DNA of 63,603 bases, from positions 1 to 63,603 of the forward strand of contig JASBSV010000132.1 of NCBI GenBank assembly GCA_030148745.1. The letters run 5' to 3'. Positions within the stretch are counted from its first letter, which is position 1. Each line of letters opens with the position of its first letter. Shown here piece after piece: positions 16,168 to 27,060 of the stretch. Under the pieces are notes generated by a model. It had not been told where the DNA came from and searched no databases. It saw nothing but the letters and a program-made list of their open reading frames with translations. Origin of the DNA: Paracoccaceae bacterium (GTDB lineage: Bacteria; Pseudomonadota; Alphaproteobacteria; Rhodobacterales; Rhodobacteraceae). A program made the translations under genes and the position numbers.

Positions 16168-16843
16168 ACAGATAGCAACCGCCACAGCGCTGCGGCGCGA
16201 GGCGGTTCTTCTTGAGGATGTCGCGCGCCATCCCGATCATTGTCATCTGTTCTTCTGGCAGGGCGCGCAATCGCTCGTGGCGCCCGAAAAGATCGGCCGC
16301 AACCCCGGGTTCGAGCGTGTAAGCGCCCGGCTCGGTCACGCCGGATGGCCGGTGCATCTGCGCAATACCGGCGGGGATGTCACACCGCAGGGGCCGGGTA
16401 TCGTCAATGTCACGCTGGTCTATGCCCTGCCGCCCGGCGCGGCCGATATCGCGGGCAGTTTTGAGCGTCTGTGCAGCCCGATCGAGCATGCGCTGGGCGA
16501 TGGTGCATCGCGCGGGCGCATTGCCGGGGCGTTTTGCGACGGCGCACATAACGTGCTGATCGGCGGGCGAAAGTTTGCCGGCACCGCGCAGCGTTTTCGC
16601 CGCTGTTACACTCAGCGTGATCGCTTTGCGGTTCTGGCCCATGCCCTGATGCTGATCGCGCCCGTGACCCAGGCGCCGATTACCGCGATCAACAGCTTTC
16701 TGCGCGAATTGGGAGAGCCGCGGGTGATCCGGCGCGAAGCTCATGGCGCTTTGCCCGCCGGATGCGCCCGCGATGAATTTCTGTCCCGGCTGATGCAGCG
16801 TTATCAGGAAATTTTACCTGCGACGGCTGCGGATCGGGGATGA
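16160..16843 (+). CDS. Lipoate-protein ligase family protein dedicated to the aco-like operon
   Basis: 227 residues from a GTG at 16160 that overlaps the E2 stop by 8 bases. It resembles the BPL/LplA/LipB fold: VAPEKIGRNPGFERVSARLG stands for the substrate-binding start, VHLRNTGGDVTPQGPGIVNV matches the RR-S/TGGGxVxHxxGnxN region of LplA, and FCDGAHNVLIGGRKFAGTAQ matches the (D)G.YD..V.G.KiaG(T/S)AQ lipoate/ATP site with the catalytic lysine (GGRKFAGTA). Its position points to attachment of lipoate to K44 of the free carrier two genes upstream. It may use scavenged lipoate or octanoate. Confidence 0.8.
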   Translation: MIEQIATATALRREAVLLEDVARHPDHCHLFFWQGAQSLVAPEKIGRNPGFERVSARLGHAGWPVHLRNTGGDVTPQGPGIVNVTLVYALPPGAADIAGSFERLCSPIEHALGDGASRGRIAGAFCDGAHNVLIGGRKFAGTAQRFRRCYTQRDRFAVLAHALMLIAPVTQAPITAINSFLRELGEPRVIRREAHGALPAGCARDEFLSRLMQRYQEILPATAADRG

Positions 16844-16891
16844 AACGGGCCACGCGGATGGGCACCGAATTGGTTAACATTTTCCCCACTT

Positions 16892-16919
16892 TTGACACAT
16901 TTGTTGATGACCTTACAAC
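16892..16919 (+). promoter_or_regulatory. Predicted sigma-70 promoter for the receiver/GGDEF-like gene
   Basis: TTGACA (16892-16897) and TACAAC (16914-16919) are separated by 16 bases. The -35 box is a perfect match and the -10 box matches 4 of 6. It lies in the relatively AT-rich 184-base gap after the lipoate ligase gene, about 110 bases before the start at 17028. Confidence 0.45.
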
Positions 16920-17027
16920 CTGAGGACGAAGTTTTGCCACCTGGGGATTCGTATGGTTTCGGGGTCGGCTGGCGGCACGGGCGCACTGAGCAGCGCCAGG
17001 CCAGGATTGAGAAGGTTAGGCAGTCTT

Positions 17028-18050
17028 ATGAAAATTCTTGCGGTAGATGACGACGAAATCATTTGCGAGTTGCTGGTCGGCACATTGGCCGTTGCGGGCT
17101 TTGAAAATGTCACAACAGCGGCGTCACCCAAGGAAGCACTCGCCATCATAGAAGAGGCCGAAAGGCCCTTTGATTGTTTCCTACTCGACATTCAGATGCC
17201 GGAGATGACAGGTATCGAGCTTTGCGAGTGGATCAGAAAGCAGCCTGAGTACAAAAAAGTGCCGGTCGTGATGATTACCGCGATGTCGGACAAGAAATAT
17301 ATCGACGCCGCCTTTCGCGCCGGCGCCTCGGATTATGTGACCAAACCCTTCGATACGCTCGAACTGGGAACGCGCATCAAGATCGCCGCGAATATGGTCG
17401 AGCAACAGAAAAACGCCGAAGCCGCGCGCCAGGAAACGCTGGCCCTGAAAGATACACTCAGACGCAGCAAGCAGTATGATATGCATCACGCGTTTCACCT
17501 CGATGAGGTCGAAGGGTTCGTCGAATTCTCAGCGTTTGAGAAATATCACCTGCTGCTCAACCGCAAGGAATACATGACCTCGGGTCTGCTTGCGCTGAGG
17601 ATCGCCAATATTCAGGATATCTATTCACGCACCGATGATGACACATTCCGCAGCGCGATTGTCGAAATCGCCCACGTCATCAGCAATGTGACGAAAAACG
17701 ATTTCGATTTCCTGACCTATCGCGGCAACGGGATTTTCATCTGTTCTTTCCTGATCGTGATGCGTCCGGATGTCGAAGATCTGCGCCTGATGCTCGAGAA
17801 TGAGCTGCGCGGTCTGATCCTGACCTATGACGATGGGCATAAGATGCCGATCGACCTTGATCTGGGCGACGCGGTTATTCCCAGCGTGTTTTCCTCGCCC
17901 GGCTCGAACAAATTGCTGACCCGGGCGGTGGAATCTCTGGACCGTCCGGCAACGGCGGATTTCGGCGGCGGCTCTGAACAGGGTCTGGCGGCCGATACGC
18001 TCAGCAGCAAATCTGCCCGGCAGCATTTCTTCATGCGCTCCGACAGCTGA
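17028..18050 (+). CDS. Response regulator with degenerate GGDEF-like output domain
   Basis: 340 residues from the ATG at 17028. The receiver domain (1-120) is intact: acidic residues D7-D9, phosphorylation site D54 (FLLDIQMPEMTG), and lysine in YVTKPFD. After a helical linker (about 120-150) comes a region of about 180 residues whose pattern resembles a GGDEF fold, with DFDFLTYRGNGIFICS where the GGDEF loop would be. The catalytic GG(D/E)EF residues are absent, so it should not make cyclic di-GMP; a protein-binding or c-di-GMP-sensing role is possible. It is separate from the aco-like operon, with its own predicted promoter, and converges on hutU. Confidence 0.8.
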   Translation: MKILAVDDDEIICELLVGTLAVAGFENVTTAASPKEALAIIEEAERPFDCFLLDIQMPEMTGIELCEWIRKQPEYKKVPVVMITAMSDKKYIDAAFRAGASDYVTKPFDTLELGTRIKIAANMVEQQKNAEAARQETLALKDTLRRSKQYDMHHAFHLDEVEGFVEFSAFEKYHLLLNRKEYMTSGLLALRIANIQDIYSRTDDDTFRSAIVEIAHVISNVTKNDFDFLTYRGNGIFICSFLIVMRPDVEDLRLMLENELRGLILTYDDGHKMPIDLDLGDAVIPSVFSSPGSNKLLTRAVESLDRPATADFGGGSEQGLAADTLSSKSARQHFFMRSDS

Positions 18051-18074
18051 CATCACAGCCGCGATCCTGTCCGC

Positions 18075-19738
<1,664 letters not shown>

Positions 19739-19742
<4 letters not shown>

Positions 19743-20539
19743 GTCATGCCTCCGGGTATTGGGGCCGCCGCGGCCAGGGATTTCAGGATTTTGTCCAGAA
19801 CCGGGCGCAGGCGCGCGGCCTTGTCTTCGTCATAGTCCCAGCCGCTGGTTTCGTCCCTCAGATAGGTCGACTGGGCCAGCTCCATCTGGATGGCGTGAAT
19901 GCCTCGTGCGGGATCGCCGTAATGCCGGGTGGTCCAGCCGCCTTTGAACCGCTGGTTTCTGACGGTGCTGAACCCGGGGGCCGAGCGGGCGATGTCAAAG
20001 ACCTTGAATTCCAGAGAGCGTGCGCAGCTTGCCCCGTCATTTGTGCCTATGTTGAAATCCGGCAGAACCCCGTCAAACAGATGCGGGATGCGCGAGCGGA
20101 TCGAGTGGCAGTCATAAAGGATCGCAAAACCGTGGATCGCTTTGACGCGCACCAGTTGTTCTGCAAGCGCCTTGTGATAGGGCGCGTGAAACCGCTCTAG
20201 CCTGCCACTGGTCGCCTCTGCGGCGGGTGGGCGGTTCCAGATCGGGGTGCCGTCGAAATCGGTCAGCGGGATAAGGTCGGTGGTGTTCTGCCCGGGATAG
20301 AGGCTGATCCCGCCGGGATCGCGATTGGCGTCGATGACATAGCGGTGAAAGCTGGCGCTGACGGTCGTTGCCTGATCAAGCAGCCCGTCATAAAGCCGGT
20401 CGATATGCCAGTCGGTATCCGACAGCTGCCGACCCCGCGCGTTAAGATCGCCGCGAATGTCATCGGGAACAAAGGTTCCCGCATGAGGAAAGCCCATAAC
20501 GACCGGCGAGCGGCCTTCGACAACCGTAACCGGGGTCAT
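19739..20539 (-). CDS. hutG: N-formylglutamate deformylase (HutG)
   Basis: 266 residues from the ATG at 20539, overlapping the hutH stop by 4 bases. It belongs to the N-formylglutamate amidohydrolase family: [29 protein letters not shown] and [13 protein letters not shown] are characteristic, and the His/Asp/Glu residues in these motifs should bind the catalytic metal. It hydrolyses N-formyl-L-glutamate to formate and glutamate, completing the pathway that runs through HutF. Presence of both hutF and hutG indicates the five-step histidine route, which releases formate rather than formamide. Confidence 0.95.
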
Positions 20540-22077
20540 TGGCCAGCCTCCGCGCAAAGTTCGGGCAGGGCAAAGCCATGGGTCAGCGCCCCCTGCGCCA
20601 CCAGGGCCGCCGCCGCCCGAATGTCGGGCGCCAGATAGCGGTCTTGCCCGACCCGCGCCACTTGCGCCCGCAGCCGGGTCATGACAGCGCTCAGATCATC
20701 GCTTGTCCTGAGGGGCGCGCGAAACTCGATCCCCTGAGCGGCGCAGATCGCTTCGATCCCCAGAATGGCGTGCAGGTTTTCATTCATCCGTTCCAGTCGG
20801 CGCGCAGCATGGGCGGCCATACTGACGTGGTCTTCCTGATTGGCCGAAGTTGGCGTGCTGTCGGTGGTGCAGGGATTGGCCAGGTGTTTGTTTTCACTCA
20901 TCAGGGCGGCGCTTGTTACCTCGGCGATCATCATGCCCGAGTTCAGGCCCGGATCGCTGGTCAGGAAGGGCGGCAGATCGAAGCTGAGCGTGGGGTCGAC
21001 CATCAGCGCCACGCGGCGCTGGGCAATGGCGCCGATCTCGGACAGGGCGATGGCGATCTGATCGGCGGCAAAGCCCACAGGCTCGGCATGGAAATTGCCG
21101 CCCGAGACGATCAGCCCCTGATCCACCAGAACCAAGGGATTGTCGGTCACCGCGTTTGCCTCGGTCTCTAGCGTGCGGCCGGCAAAACGCAAAAGATCCA
21201 GCGCCGCGCCGGTCACCTGCGGCTTGCAGCGGATGCAATAGGGGTCCTGAACCCGCGTATCGCCCTGCCGGTGGCTTTCGCGGATTTGCGAGCCGGCCAT
21301 CAGGGTGCGCTGCGCGCGGGCAACCTCGATTTGCCCGGCATGGCCGCGGAGCCGGTGGATTTCATCGTTCAGCGGTGCGGTTGATCCCATGATCGCATCG
21401 GTGGACAACGCCCCCGTTACAATCGCCGTTGTGGCATTGCGCCAGGCGGTAAAAAGCCCGGCCAGAGCACAGGCGGTCGAAAACTGCGTGCCGTTGATCA
21501 GCGCCAGCCCCTCTTTGGGACCCAGAGTGATCGGGCTGAGCCCCGCGGCCTTTAGCGCCGCCTCGCCCGGCATGATCTGGCCTTCAAACTCTGCCTCGCC
21601 CGCGCCGATCATTACCGCAGCCATATGAGCCAAGGGAGCCAGATCGCCCGACGCCCCGACCGAGCCCTTGTCGGGGATAACCGGCATGACGCCCGCGTTC
21701 AGCATCGATTGGATCAGCGCGACGGTACCCCACGCCACGCCAGAGGCGCCGCGCCCCAGCGACATCAGTTTCAGCGCCATCATCAGCCGGGTTGTGGGGC
21801 CGTCCAGCGCGTCCCCCACGCCGCAGCAATGCGACAGGATCAGGTTGCGTTGCAGGGTCTGGGTATCGCCCGGCGCGATCTTGACGCTGGCCAGTTTTCC
21901 AAAGCCGGTATTGACGCCATATATCGCATCCGCCCCTTCGGCGGCGCGGCGCACCAATTTCTCGGCAGCCTCAATCGCGGGGCGTGCGCCGGGATGAAGA
22001 TCAATCCGCTCCGTCCCGCGCCATATGGCTTCCAGCGCAGTTAGGCTGACATGGCCGGGGTCCAGCACGTGGCTCAC
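20536..22077 (-). CDS. hutH: Histidine ammonia-lyase
   Basis: 513 residues if it starts at the GTG at 22077, which overlaps the hutI stop by 4 bases as in the rest of this operon; an in-frame extension upstream is not family-like. The MIO prosthetic group forms from Ala-Ser-Gly at 142-144 ([11 protein letters not shown]). [11 protein letters not shown] and [20 protein letters not shown] are also typical. It deaminates L-histidine to urocanate and ammonia, the first step of the pathway. Cytoplasmic, normally a tetramer. Confidence 0.96.
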   Translation of the reverse strand: MSHVLDPGHVSLTALEAIWRGTERIDLHPGARPAIEAAEKLVRRAAEGADAIYGVNTGFGKLASVKIAPGDTQTLQRNLILSHCCGVGDALDGPTTRLMMALKLMSLGRGASGVAWGTVALIQSMLNAGVMPVIPDKGSVGASGDLAPLAHMAAVMIGAGEAEFEGQIMPGEAALKAAGLSPITLGPKEGLALINGTQFSTACALAGLFTAWRNATTAIVTGALSTDAIMGSTAPLNDEIHRLRGHAGQIEVARAQRTLMAGSQIRESHRQGDTRVQDPYCIRCKPQVTGAALDLLRFAGRTLETEANAVTDNPLVLVDQGLIVSGGNFHAEPVGFAADQIAIALSEIGAIAQRRVALMVDPTLSFDLPPFLTSDPGLNSGMMIAEVTSAALMSENKHLANPCTTDSTPTSANQEDHVSMAAHAARRLERMNENLHAILGIEAICAAQGIEFRAPLRTSDDLSAVMTRLRAQVARVGQDRYLAPDIRAAAALVAQGALTHGFALPELCAEAGQ

Positions 22078-23267
22078 AGCGCGCCTCCGAAAATACGTTT
22101 GTAAAGCGGGTTCCAGCCGATCCGATAGGACAGCTCGGCAGGGTGGGCGGCGTCCCACACCGCCAGATCGGCGCGATAGCCCGGGCGGATCTGCCCCCTG
22201 TCGCTGAGGCCCAGCGCGCGCGCGGCGTGGCGCGTGACGCCCTCAAGCGCCTCTTGCGGGGTCATGCGTAACAGGGTGCAGCCCATGTTCATCGCCAGCA
22301 AAAGAGAGGCCAGCGGCGATGAGCCGGGGTTGCAATCGGTGGCCAGCGCCATTGCTACCCCATGGCTGCGAAAGGCATCGACCGGCGGCGCCTGTGTCTC
22401 ACCAAGGGTGTAAAACGCGCCCGGCAGCAACACCGCGACGGTGCCAGCCGCGGCCATCTGGGCCGCGTCGGCCTCTGCGGCGTATTCAAGGTGGTCGGCC
22501 GAAAGGGCGCCAAACCGGGCCGCCAGCGCCGCGCCGCCGCCATGGCCCAGCTGTTCGGCATGAAGTTTGACCGGCAGGCCCAGATCGGCAGCGCATTGCA
22601 TCACCCGGGCGATCTGATCGCGGTCAAAGGCGATGTCTTCGCAAAACCCATCCACCGCATCGACCAGCCCTTCGGCGGTGGCGGCGCGCAGGGTAGGCAG
22701 GCAGACCGTGTCGATATAGGCGTCGGGCTTGCCTGCAAATTCCGGCGGCACGGCATGAGCACCCAGAAAGCTGGTTTTGATCGTCACCGGCCGCTGCGTT
22801 TCAATCCGGCGCGCCACGCGCAGCATCTTCAGCTCGGTTTCCTGATCAAGCCCATAGCCCGATTTGACTTCGATCGTCCCAACGCCCTGGGCAATCATCG
22901 CATCCACGCGCGTCAAAGCATCGGTAAGGAGCTGTTCGGCGCTGGCGCGGCGGGTTTCGGTGACAGTCGACAGTATCCCGCCACCGGCGCGCGCGATTTG
23001 CTGATAGCTGGCGCCGTTCAGCCGCGCTTCGAACTCGCCCGCGCGGTCGCCGCCATAGACGAGATGCGTGTGGCAATCGATCAGCGCCGGCGTAACCAGC
23101 CGTCCGGCCAGATCGATATCGTCAAGCTGGTGGTGCTCGGACGGCAGGGCGTCAAGCGGGCCGGCCCAGCGGATCCTCTCGCCCTCAAGCACTACGGCGC
23201 CATCGGGCACGAGCCTGTCCTTGGCCCCGGGCTGCATCGTGACGAGAGTTGCGTTTTTCAGAAGCAT
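22074..23267 (-). CDS. hutI: Imidazolonepropionase
   Basis: 397 residues from the ATG at 23267; an in-frame extension to 23321 runs through the intergenic operator region and is rejected. It is an amidohydrolase-superfamily enzyme with the metal motif [12 protein letters not shown] and the second-metal segments [12 protein letters not shown] and [12 protein letters not shown]. It hydrolyses 4-imidazolone-5-propionate to N-formimino-L-glutamate. It is the first gene of the leftward hut operon, divergent from hutF across 77 bases. Confidence 0.96.
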   Translation of the reverse strand: MLLKNATLVTMQPGAKDRLVPDGAVVLEGERIRWAGPLDALPSEHHQLDDIDLAGRLVTPALIDCHTHLVYGGDRAGEFEARLNGASYQQIARAGGGILSTVTETRRASAEQLLTDALTRVDAMIAQGVGTIEVKSGYGLDQETELKMLRVARRIETQRPVTIKTSFLGAHAVPPEFAGKPDAYIDTVCLPTLRAATAEGLVDAVDGFCEDIAFDRDQIARVMQCAADLGLPVKLHAEQLGHGGGAALAARFGALSADHLEYAAEADAAQMAAAGTVAVLLPGAFYTLGETQAPPVDAFRSHGVAMALATDCNPGSSPLASLLLAMNMGCTLLRMTPQEALEGVTRHAARALGLSDRGQIRPGYRADLAVWDAAHPAELSYRIGWNPLYKRIFGGAL

Positions 23268-23308
23268 CCGCCGACTCACCCTCTTGTTAAACTCGATCTC
23301 ATATGTTT

Positions 23309-23322
23309 TATGTATGCACATA
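23309..23322. promoter_or_regulatory. Candidate HutC operator between hutI and hutF
   Basis: TATGT-ATGC-ACATA at 23309-23322 has perfect 5-base inverted arms around a 4-base centre, in the AT-rich 77-base gap shared by the divergent hutI and hutF promoters. HutC repressors of the GntR/HutC subfamily bind symmetric TGTATxTACA-like sites, and hutC is encoded in the same cluster. Urocanate would be the expected inducer. Confidence 0.5.
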
Positions 23323-23344
23323 ATAATCTGTCAAGACGAGCTTC

Positions 23345-24712
23345 ATGATGACTGTGATTTGGGCGGAGCGGGCGTTGACCGCGGGCGGCTGGCGCGATGA
23401 TGTGGCGGTCACGATTGAAAGCGATGGGCGGATCGGTGCTGTTTCGATCGGTGCCGCGCCCTGCGGTCACAGGGTCGGCTGTTTGTTGCCGGCGCCTGCC
23501 AACGCCCATTCACATGCGTTTCAGCGCGCCATGGCCGGTCTGACCGAGGGGAGCGGCCCAGGTGGCCGCGACAGTTTCTGGACCTGGCGTGAGCTGATGT
23601 TCAGATTTCTCGACCGGCTGGACCCTGATCAGCTTCAGGCAATCGCGGCCTTTGTTCAGATGGAAATGCTCGAGGCAGGCTATGCCGTGAATGTCGAGTT
23701 TCACTACCTGCATCATCGCCCCGGTGGCGGCGCTTATGACAATCTCGCCGAGATGTCGGAGCGCATCATCGCGGCCTGTGACCAATCGGGGGGCGGCCTG
23801 ACGCTTTTGCCGGTTCTTTACCAATATGGCGGCTGCGATGGCCGACCGCTGGGCCCCGGGCAGCAGAGGTTTGGCAATGATCTTGAGCAATTTGCGAAGC
23901 TTGCCGGGATGGCGCGCAGCGCGCTGCGGTTTCTGCCCGCTGATGCCGGCTTTGGCGTTGCGCCGCACAGCCTGAGGGCCGTGGCGGCGGCCGACCTGCC
24001 ACAAATGCCCGCGCTGGCCGGCGGCGGGGTGGTTCACATGCATCTGGCCGAGCAGCTTGCCGAGGTTGCCGAGGTCGAGGCGCATCTGGGCGCGCGCCCG
24101 GTGCAATGGGCGCTGAACAATCTGGAGCTTGGTCCGCGCTGGTGCCTGATCCACTGCACCCAGATGCAGCCAGATGAGACAACGGCTCTGGCCACGACCG
24201 GGGCGGTTGCGGGGCTTTGCCCGATAACCGAGGCCAGTCTGGGCGACGGCATATTCGATGGGCGGCGCTGGCTTGATGCGGGGGGGCGCTTTGCCATCGG
24301 CTCGGACAGTAATATCCGCGTCTCACTGGCCGAAGAGTTGCGGACGCTGGAATATAGTCAGCGGTTGCGCGATCATGCGCGCGCGGTGCTTGCCGCGCCC
24401 GAATGCTCGACCGGACGACAGATTTTTCAGGCCGCCTGCGAGGGCGGGGCGCGCGCCGCCGGGCGCGAAAGCGGTGTGATTGCCGCCGGCAAATGGGCCG
24501 ACCTGTTGGCGCTTGATCTGACGCATGTCGATCTTGCCGGGCGTGATGGCGACGGGGTACTGGACAGCTATATCTTTGCCGGGGATGACCGGATGATCAC
24601 CGATGTCTGGTCGGCGGGGCGGCATATGGTGCGCCGCGGCCGCCATATCGAACGCGAGGCGATCACGCGCGCCTATCGCGACGCGGTGCAAAAATTGAGG
24701 GAGCTGGCGTGA
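23345..24712 (+). CDS. hutF: Formimidoylglutamate deiminase
   Basis: 455 residues; a second ATG one codon on is equally possible. It is an amidohydrolase-superfamily member with metal ligands in PAPANAHSHAFQRAM, a conserved His in VHMHLAEQ, HCTQM, and Asp in AIGSDSNIRVSL. It removes ammonia from N-formimino-L-glutamate to give N-formyl-L-glutamate, which HutG then hydrolyses. It is divergent from hutI and overlaps the hutC start by 4 bases. Confidence 0.95.
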   Translation: MMTVIWAERALTAGGWRDDVAVTIESDGRIGAVSIGAAPCGHRVGCLLPAPANAHSHAFQRAMAGLTEGSGPGGRDSFWTWRELMFRFLDRLDPDQLQAIAAFVQMEMLEAGYAVNVEFHYLHHRPGGGAYDNLAEMSERIIAACDQSGGGLTLLPVLYQYGGCDGRPLGPGQQRFGNDLEQFAKLAGMARSALRFLPADAGFGVAPHSLRAVAAADLPQMPALAGGGVVHMHLAEQLAEVAEVEAHLGARPVQWALNNLELGPRWCLIHCTQMQPDETTALATTGAVAGLCPITEASLGDGIFDGRRWLDAGGRFAIGSDSNIRVSLAEELRTLEYSQRLRDHARAVLAAPECSTGRQIFQAACEGGARAAGRESGVIAAGKWADLLALDLTHVDLAGRDGDGVLDSYIFAGDDRMITDVWSAGRHMVRRGRHIEREAITRAYRDAVQKLRELA

Positions 24713-25410
24713 GCGGGCAGGCGATCAACAACTGGCAGGCAGTGCAGGATGAGGTGTTGCGCCGGATCCACCGGCGTGAGTGGAAGCCGGGTGAGCCGAT
24801 CCCCAATGAGGCCGATCTGGCGCAAGAGTTCGGCTGCGCCCGCGCTACGGTGAACAGGGCCCTGCGCACCTTGGCCGAAAACGGCATTCTGGACCGCCGC
24901 CGCAAGGCCGGAACCCGCGTCGCCCTGCACCCCGTGGGTAAGGCGACGCTGGACATTCCGGTGATCCGCCATGAGGTCGAGGCAAAGGGAATGTGCTATG
25001 ACTACCGGCTGCTTGACCGCGCCATGGCGCGACCGCCGGCGCAAATGTGCCGGCAGATGCAGGTGGCCGATGACAGTGATCTACTCTATGTCAGGGCGCT
25101 TCATCTCGCGGCGCGCGCGCCCTATGTGATCGAGGACCGCTGGATCAACCATCACAAGGTGGCCGGGGCGCTGGACGCTCCGTTTGCCGAGATTAGCGCC
25201 AATGAATGGCTGTTGGCCAATGCCCCTTATACCCATGGTCAGATCAGCTTTTCGGCCCGCAACGCCACACCCGAAGAGGCCGCGCTTTTAAACGCCCGGC
25301 CAAATGACGCGCTGTTCTGGATCGAGCGGACGACTTTTGATCACGAGACCGCCATCACCTCTGTCACGCTGAGCTATGCGCATGGCTACCGGATGAACAC
25401 CGAATTATGA
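24709..25410 (+). CDS. hutC: Histidine utilisation repressor (GntR family)
   Basis: 233 residues from a GTG that overlaps the hutF stop. An N-terminal GntR winged helix (about 8-75, with IPNEADLAQEFGCARATVNRA) is followed by a UTRA ligand-binding domain (about 95-230, with YVIEDRWINHHKVAG). It is the usual repressor of hut genes, released by urocanate. Placement behind hutF gives autoregulation if the shared hutI-hutF operator is its site. Confidence 0.93.
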   Translation: MSGQAINNWQAVQDEVLRRIHRREWKPGEPIPNEADLAQEFGCARATVNRALRTLAENGILDRRRKAGTRVALHPVGKATLDIPVIRHEVEAKGMCYDYRLLDRAMARPPAQMCRQMQVADDSDLLYVRALHLAARAPYVIEDRWINHHKVAGALDAPFAEISANEWLLANAPYTHGQISFSARNATPEEAALLNARPNDALFWIERTTFDHETAITSVTLSYAHGYRMNTEL

Positions 25411-25492
25411 CCGCAACAGGCCCGTCTTGGCCGCGTGACCCGCTTTGATCATAAATCGGGCTGACAAGGCGCGCGCACGCTCTAAAATGGTC

Positions 25493-25504
25493 TGAGATAT
25501 CTCA
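25493..25504. promoter_or_regulatory. Perfect 12-base palindrome upstream of alkB
   Basis: TGAGATATCTCA is a perfect palindrome 17-28 bases before the alkB start, in a gap of 110 bases after hutC. The position fits an operator or a symmetric element over the promoter or leader. No regulator is implicated by the sequence. Confidence 0.3.
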
Positions 25505-25520
25505 TGGGCAAAGGCGGTGG

Positions 25521-26165
25521 ATGCAGGACAGTCTTTTTGGCGATACCCCGCAACCCGACCAGACCCTTTGCGAGGGGGCGGTTGTGCTGGGCGGATATGC
25601 GCGGCGTCTTGATCCCGTCATTGGCGGGCTGCTGGAGGCGCTTGCGCAGGATGCGCCATTTCGGCAGATGGAAACGCCCGGCGGGCGCAAGATGTCGGTG
25701 GCCATGACCAATTGCGGCGGTTCCGGTTGGGTCAGCGATCGCGCCGGCTATCGGTACGAGGGGCGTGATCCGCTGACAGGCCGGCCGTGGCCCGAAATGC
25801 CCGCCCCTTTGCGCGATCTGGCCCGAGACTCGGCGACGCAGGCCGGTTTTACGGGGTTTGATCCCGATGCCTGTCTGATCAACCAATATCTGCCGGGTGC
25901 CCGGCTTTCGCTGCATCAGGACAAGGATGAGGCCGATTTCAGCCAGCCGATCGTCTCGGTCTCGCTGGGGCTTTCTGCGGTGTTTTTGTTCGGCGGGCTC
26001 AGCCGGGCCGACCCGGTGCGCAAAATCGGGTTAGAGCATAGCGATGTCGTGGTCTGGGGCGGGCCTTCGCGCCTGCGCTATCACGGGATCAGCCCGGTCA
26101 AAGAGGGCGATCATGCGCTTTTGGGGCGTCGACGGATCAACCTGACCTTTCGCAGGGTGCTCTGA
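25521..26165 (+). CDS. alkB: DNA oxidative demethylase AlkB
   Basis: 214 residues. It is a 2-oxoglutarate/Fe(II) dioxygenase of the AlkB type: the iron triad is LHQDKDE (His and Asp) and RYHGI (His), the C-terminal RRRINLTFRRV holds the 2-oxoglutarate arginine, and N.QYLPGARLSLH matches the family. It repairs 1-methyladenine and 3-methylcytosine in DNA and possibly RNA by oxidative demethylation. It appears monocistronic, between hutC and the convergent ABC permease gene. Confidence 0.94.
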   Translation: MQDSLFGDTPQPDQTLCEGAVVLGGYARRLDPVIGGLLEALAQDAPFRQMETPGGRKMSVAMTNCGGSGWVSDRAGYRYEGRDPLTGRPWPEMPAPLRDLARDSATQAGFTGFDPDACLINQYLPGARLSLHQDKDEADFSQPIVSVSLGLSAVFLFGGLSRADPVRKIGLEHSDVVVWGGPSRLRYHGISPVKEGDHALLGRRRINLTFRRVL

Positions 26166-26184
26166 TCAGGGTGCCGCGCCGACC

Positions 26185-27060
26185 CTAAAACGACTGACGC
26201 ACATCCAGCGCATCGCGCAGCCAGTCGCCGATAAAGTTGATCGACAGCACCACCAGCATGATGGCCACACCGGGAAAGACGCCCAGCCACCAGGCCTGGG
26301 TGATAAAGCCGCGCCCATCGGCCAGGATCAGGCCCCATGTCGGGGTATTGGCATCCACGCCCAGTCCCAGAAACGACAGGCTGGCCTCGCCCAGAATAGC
26401 GTAGGAGACGCTGACCGTGGCCTGTACGATGATCGGTGCGACCGCATTGGGCAGGATGTGCACAAAGAGCGTTCGAAGGTTGGAAAAACCCAGCGTGCGG
26501 GCGGCATCGACATATTGCTCTTCACGCAGGCTCAGCGTCATGGAGCGCGCGATCCGGGCGAAATCATCGACGAAGGCAAGCGAGATCGCGACGATGACAT
26601 TCAAAAGCCCGGTGCCGAAAACGGCCACCAGATAGACGGCGATGATGAAATTGGGAAAGGCCCATTGCAGGTCGATATAGCGCATGATGACCATATCGAC
26701 CCAGCCGCCGAAATAGCCTGCCACAAGGCCCAGGGTAATGCCCGCCACCAGCGCGATCGCCACGGTCGAGATGCCGATAAAAAGCGACACGCGCGTGCCA
26801 TAAAGGATCCGGCTGAACAGATCGCGGCCCAGATCGTCGGTGCCCAGAGGATGGGTCCACGACAGCCCGCCCATCATGTCAAAGGTCATCTCATTGGGAT
26901 CGAAAGGCGCCAGCAGCGGCGCGAAAATTCCCGCCAGCAGGAACACAGCCAGAATGATCAGTCCAAGTTGCGCCTTGCGGTCATGGGCCAATGTGGCGCG
27001 GAAGCGCGAGCGTTGCCGGGCCGGAAGGGGTTCGGATGGCGCTAGTGCTGTGTCGGTCAT
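26185..27060 (-). CDS. Peptide/opine-type ABC transporter permease (DppC-like)
   Basis: 291 residues with an N-terminal cytoplasmic stretch, one membrane segment (about 35-57), a periplasmic loop with THPLGTDDLGRDLFSRIL (typical of DppC/OppC), then the permease domain with about five segments and the EAA loop DAARTLGFSNLRTLFVHILPN. It pairs with the preceding permease; the start ATG shares a base with that gene's stop. It is the last gene of a five-gene leftward importer operon. Confidence 0.92.
   Translation of the reverse strand: MTDTALAPSEPLPARQRSRFRATLAHDRKAQLGLIILAVFLLAGIFAPLLAPFDPNEMTFDMMGGLSWTHPLGTDDLGRDLFSRILYGTRVSLFIGISTVAIALVAGITLGLVAGYFGGWVDMVIMRYIDLQWAFPNFIIAVYLVAVFGTGLLNVIVAISLAFVDDFARIARSMTLSLREEQYVDAARTLGFSNLRTLFVHILPNAVAPIIVQATVSVSYAILGEASLSFLGLGVDANTPTWGLILADGRGFITQAWWLGVFPGVAIMLVVLSINFIGDWLRDALDVRQSF

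Noticed and set aside
23268-23321. N-terminal extension of hutI to 23321
   Set aside because: It would run through the AT-rich promoter and symmetric site shared with hutF; family members start near the ATG at 23267.
26168-26186. AGGGT/ACCCT hairpin between alkB and the DppC-like gene as a terminator
   Set aside because: Only a 5-base stem with a long loop and no T-run; too weak to call.
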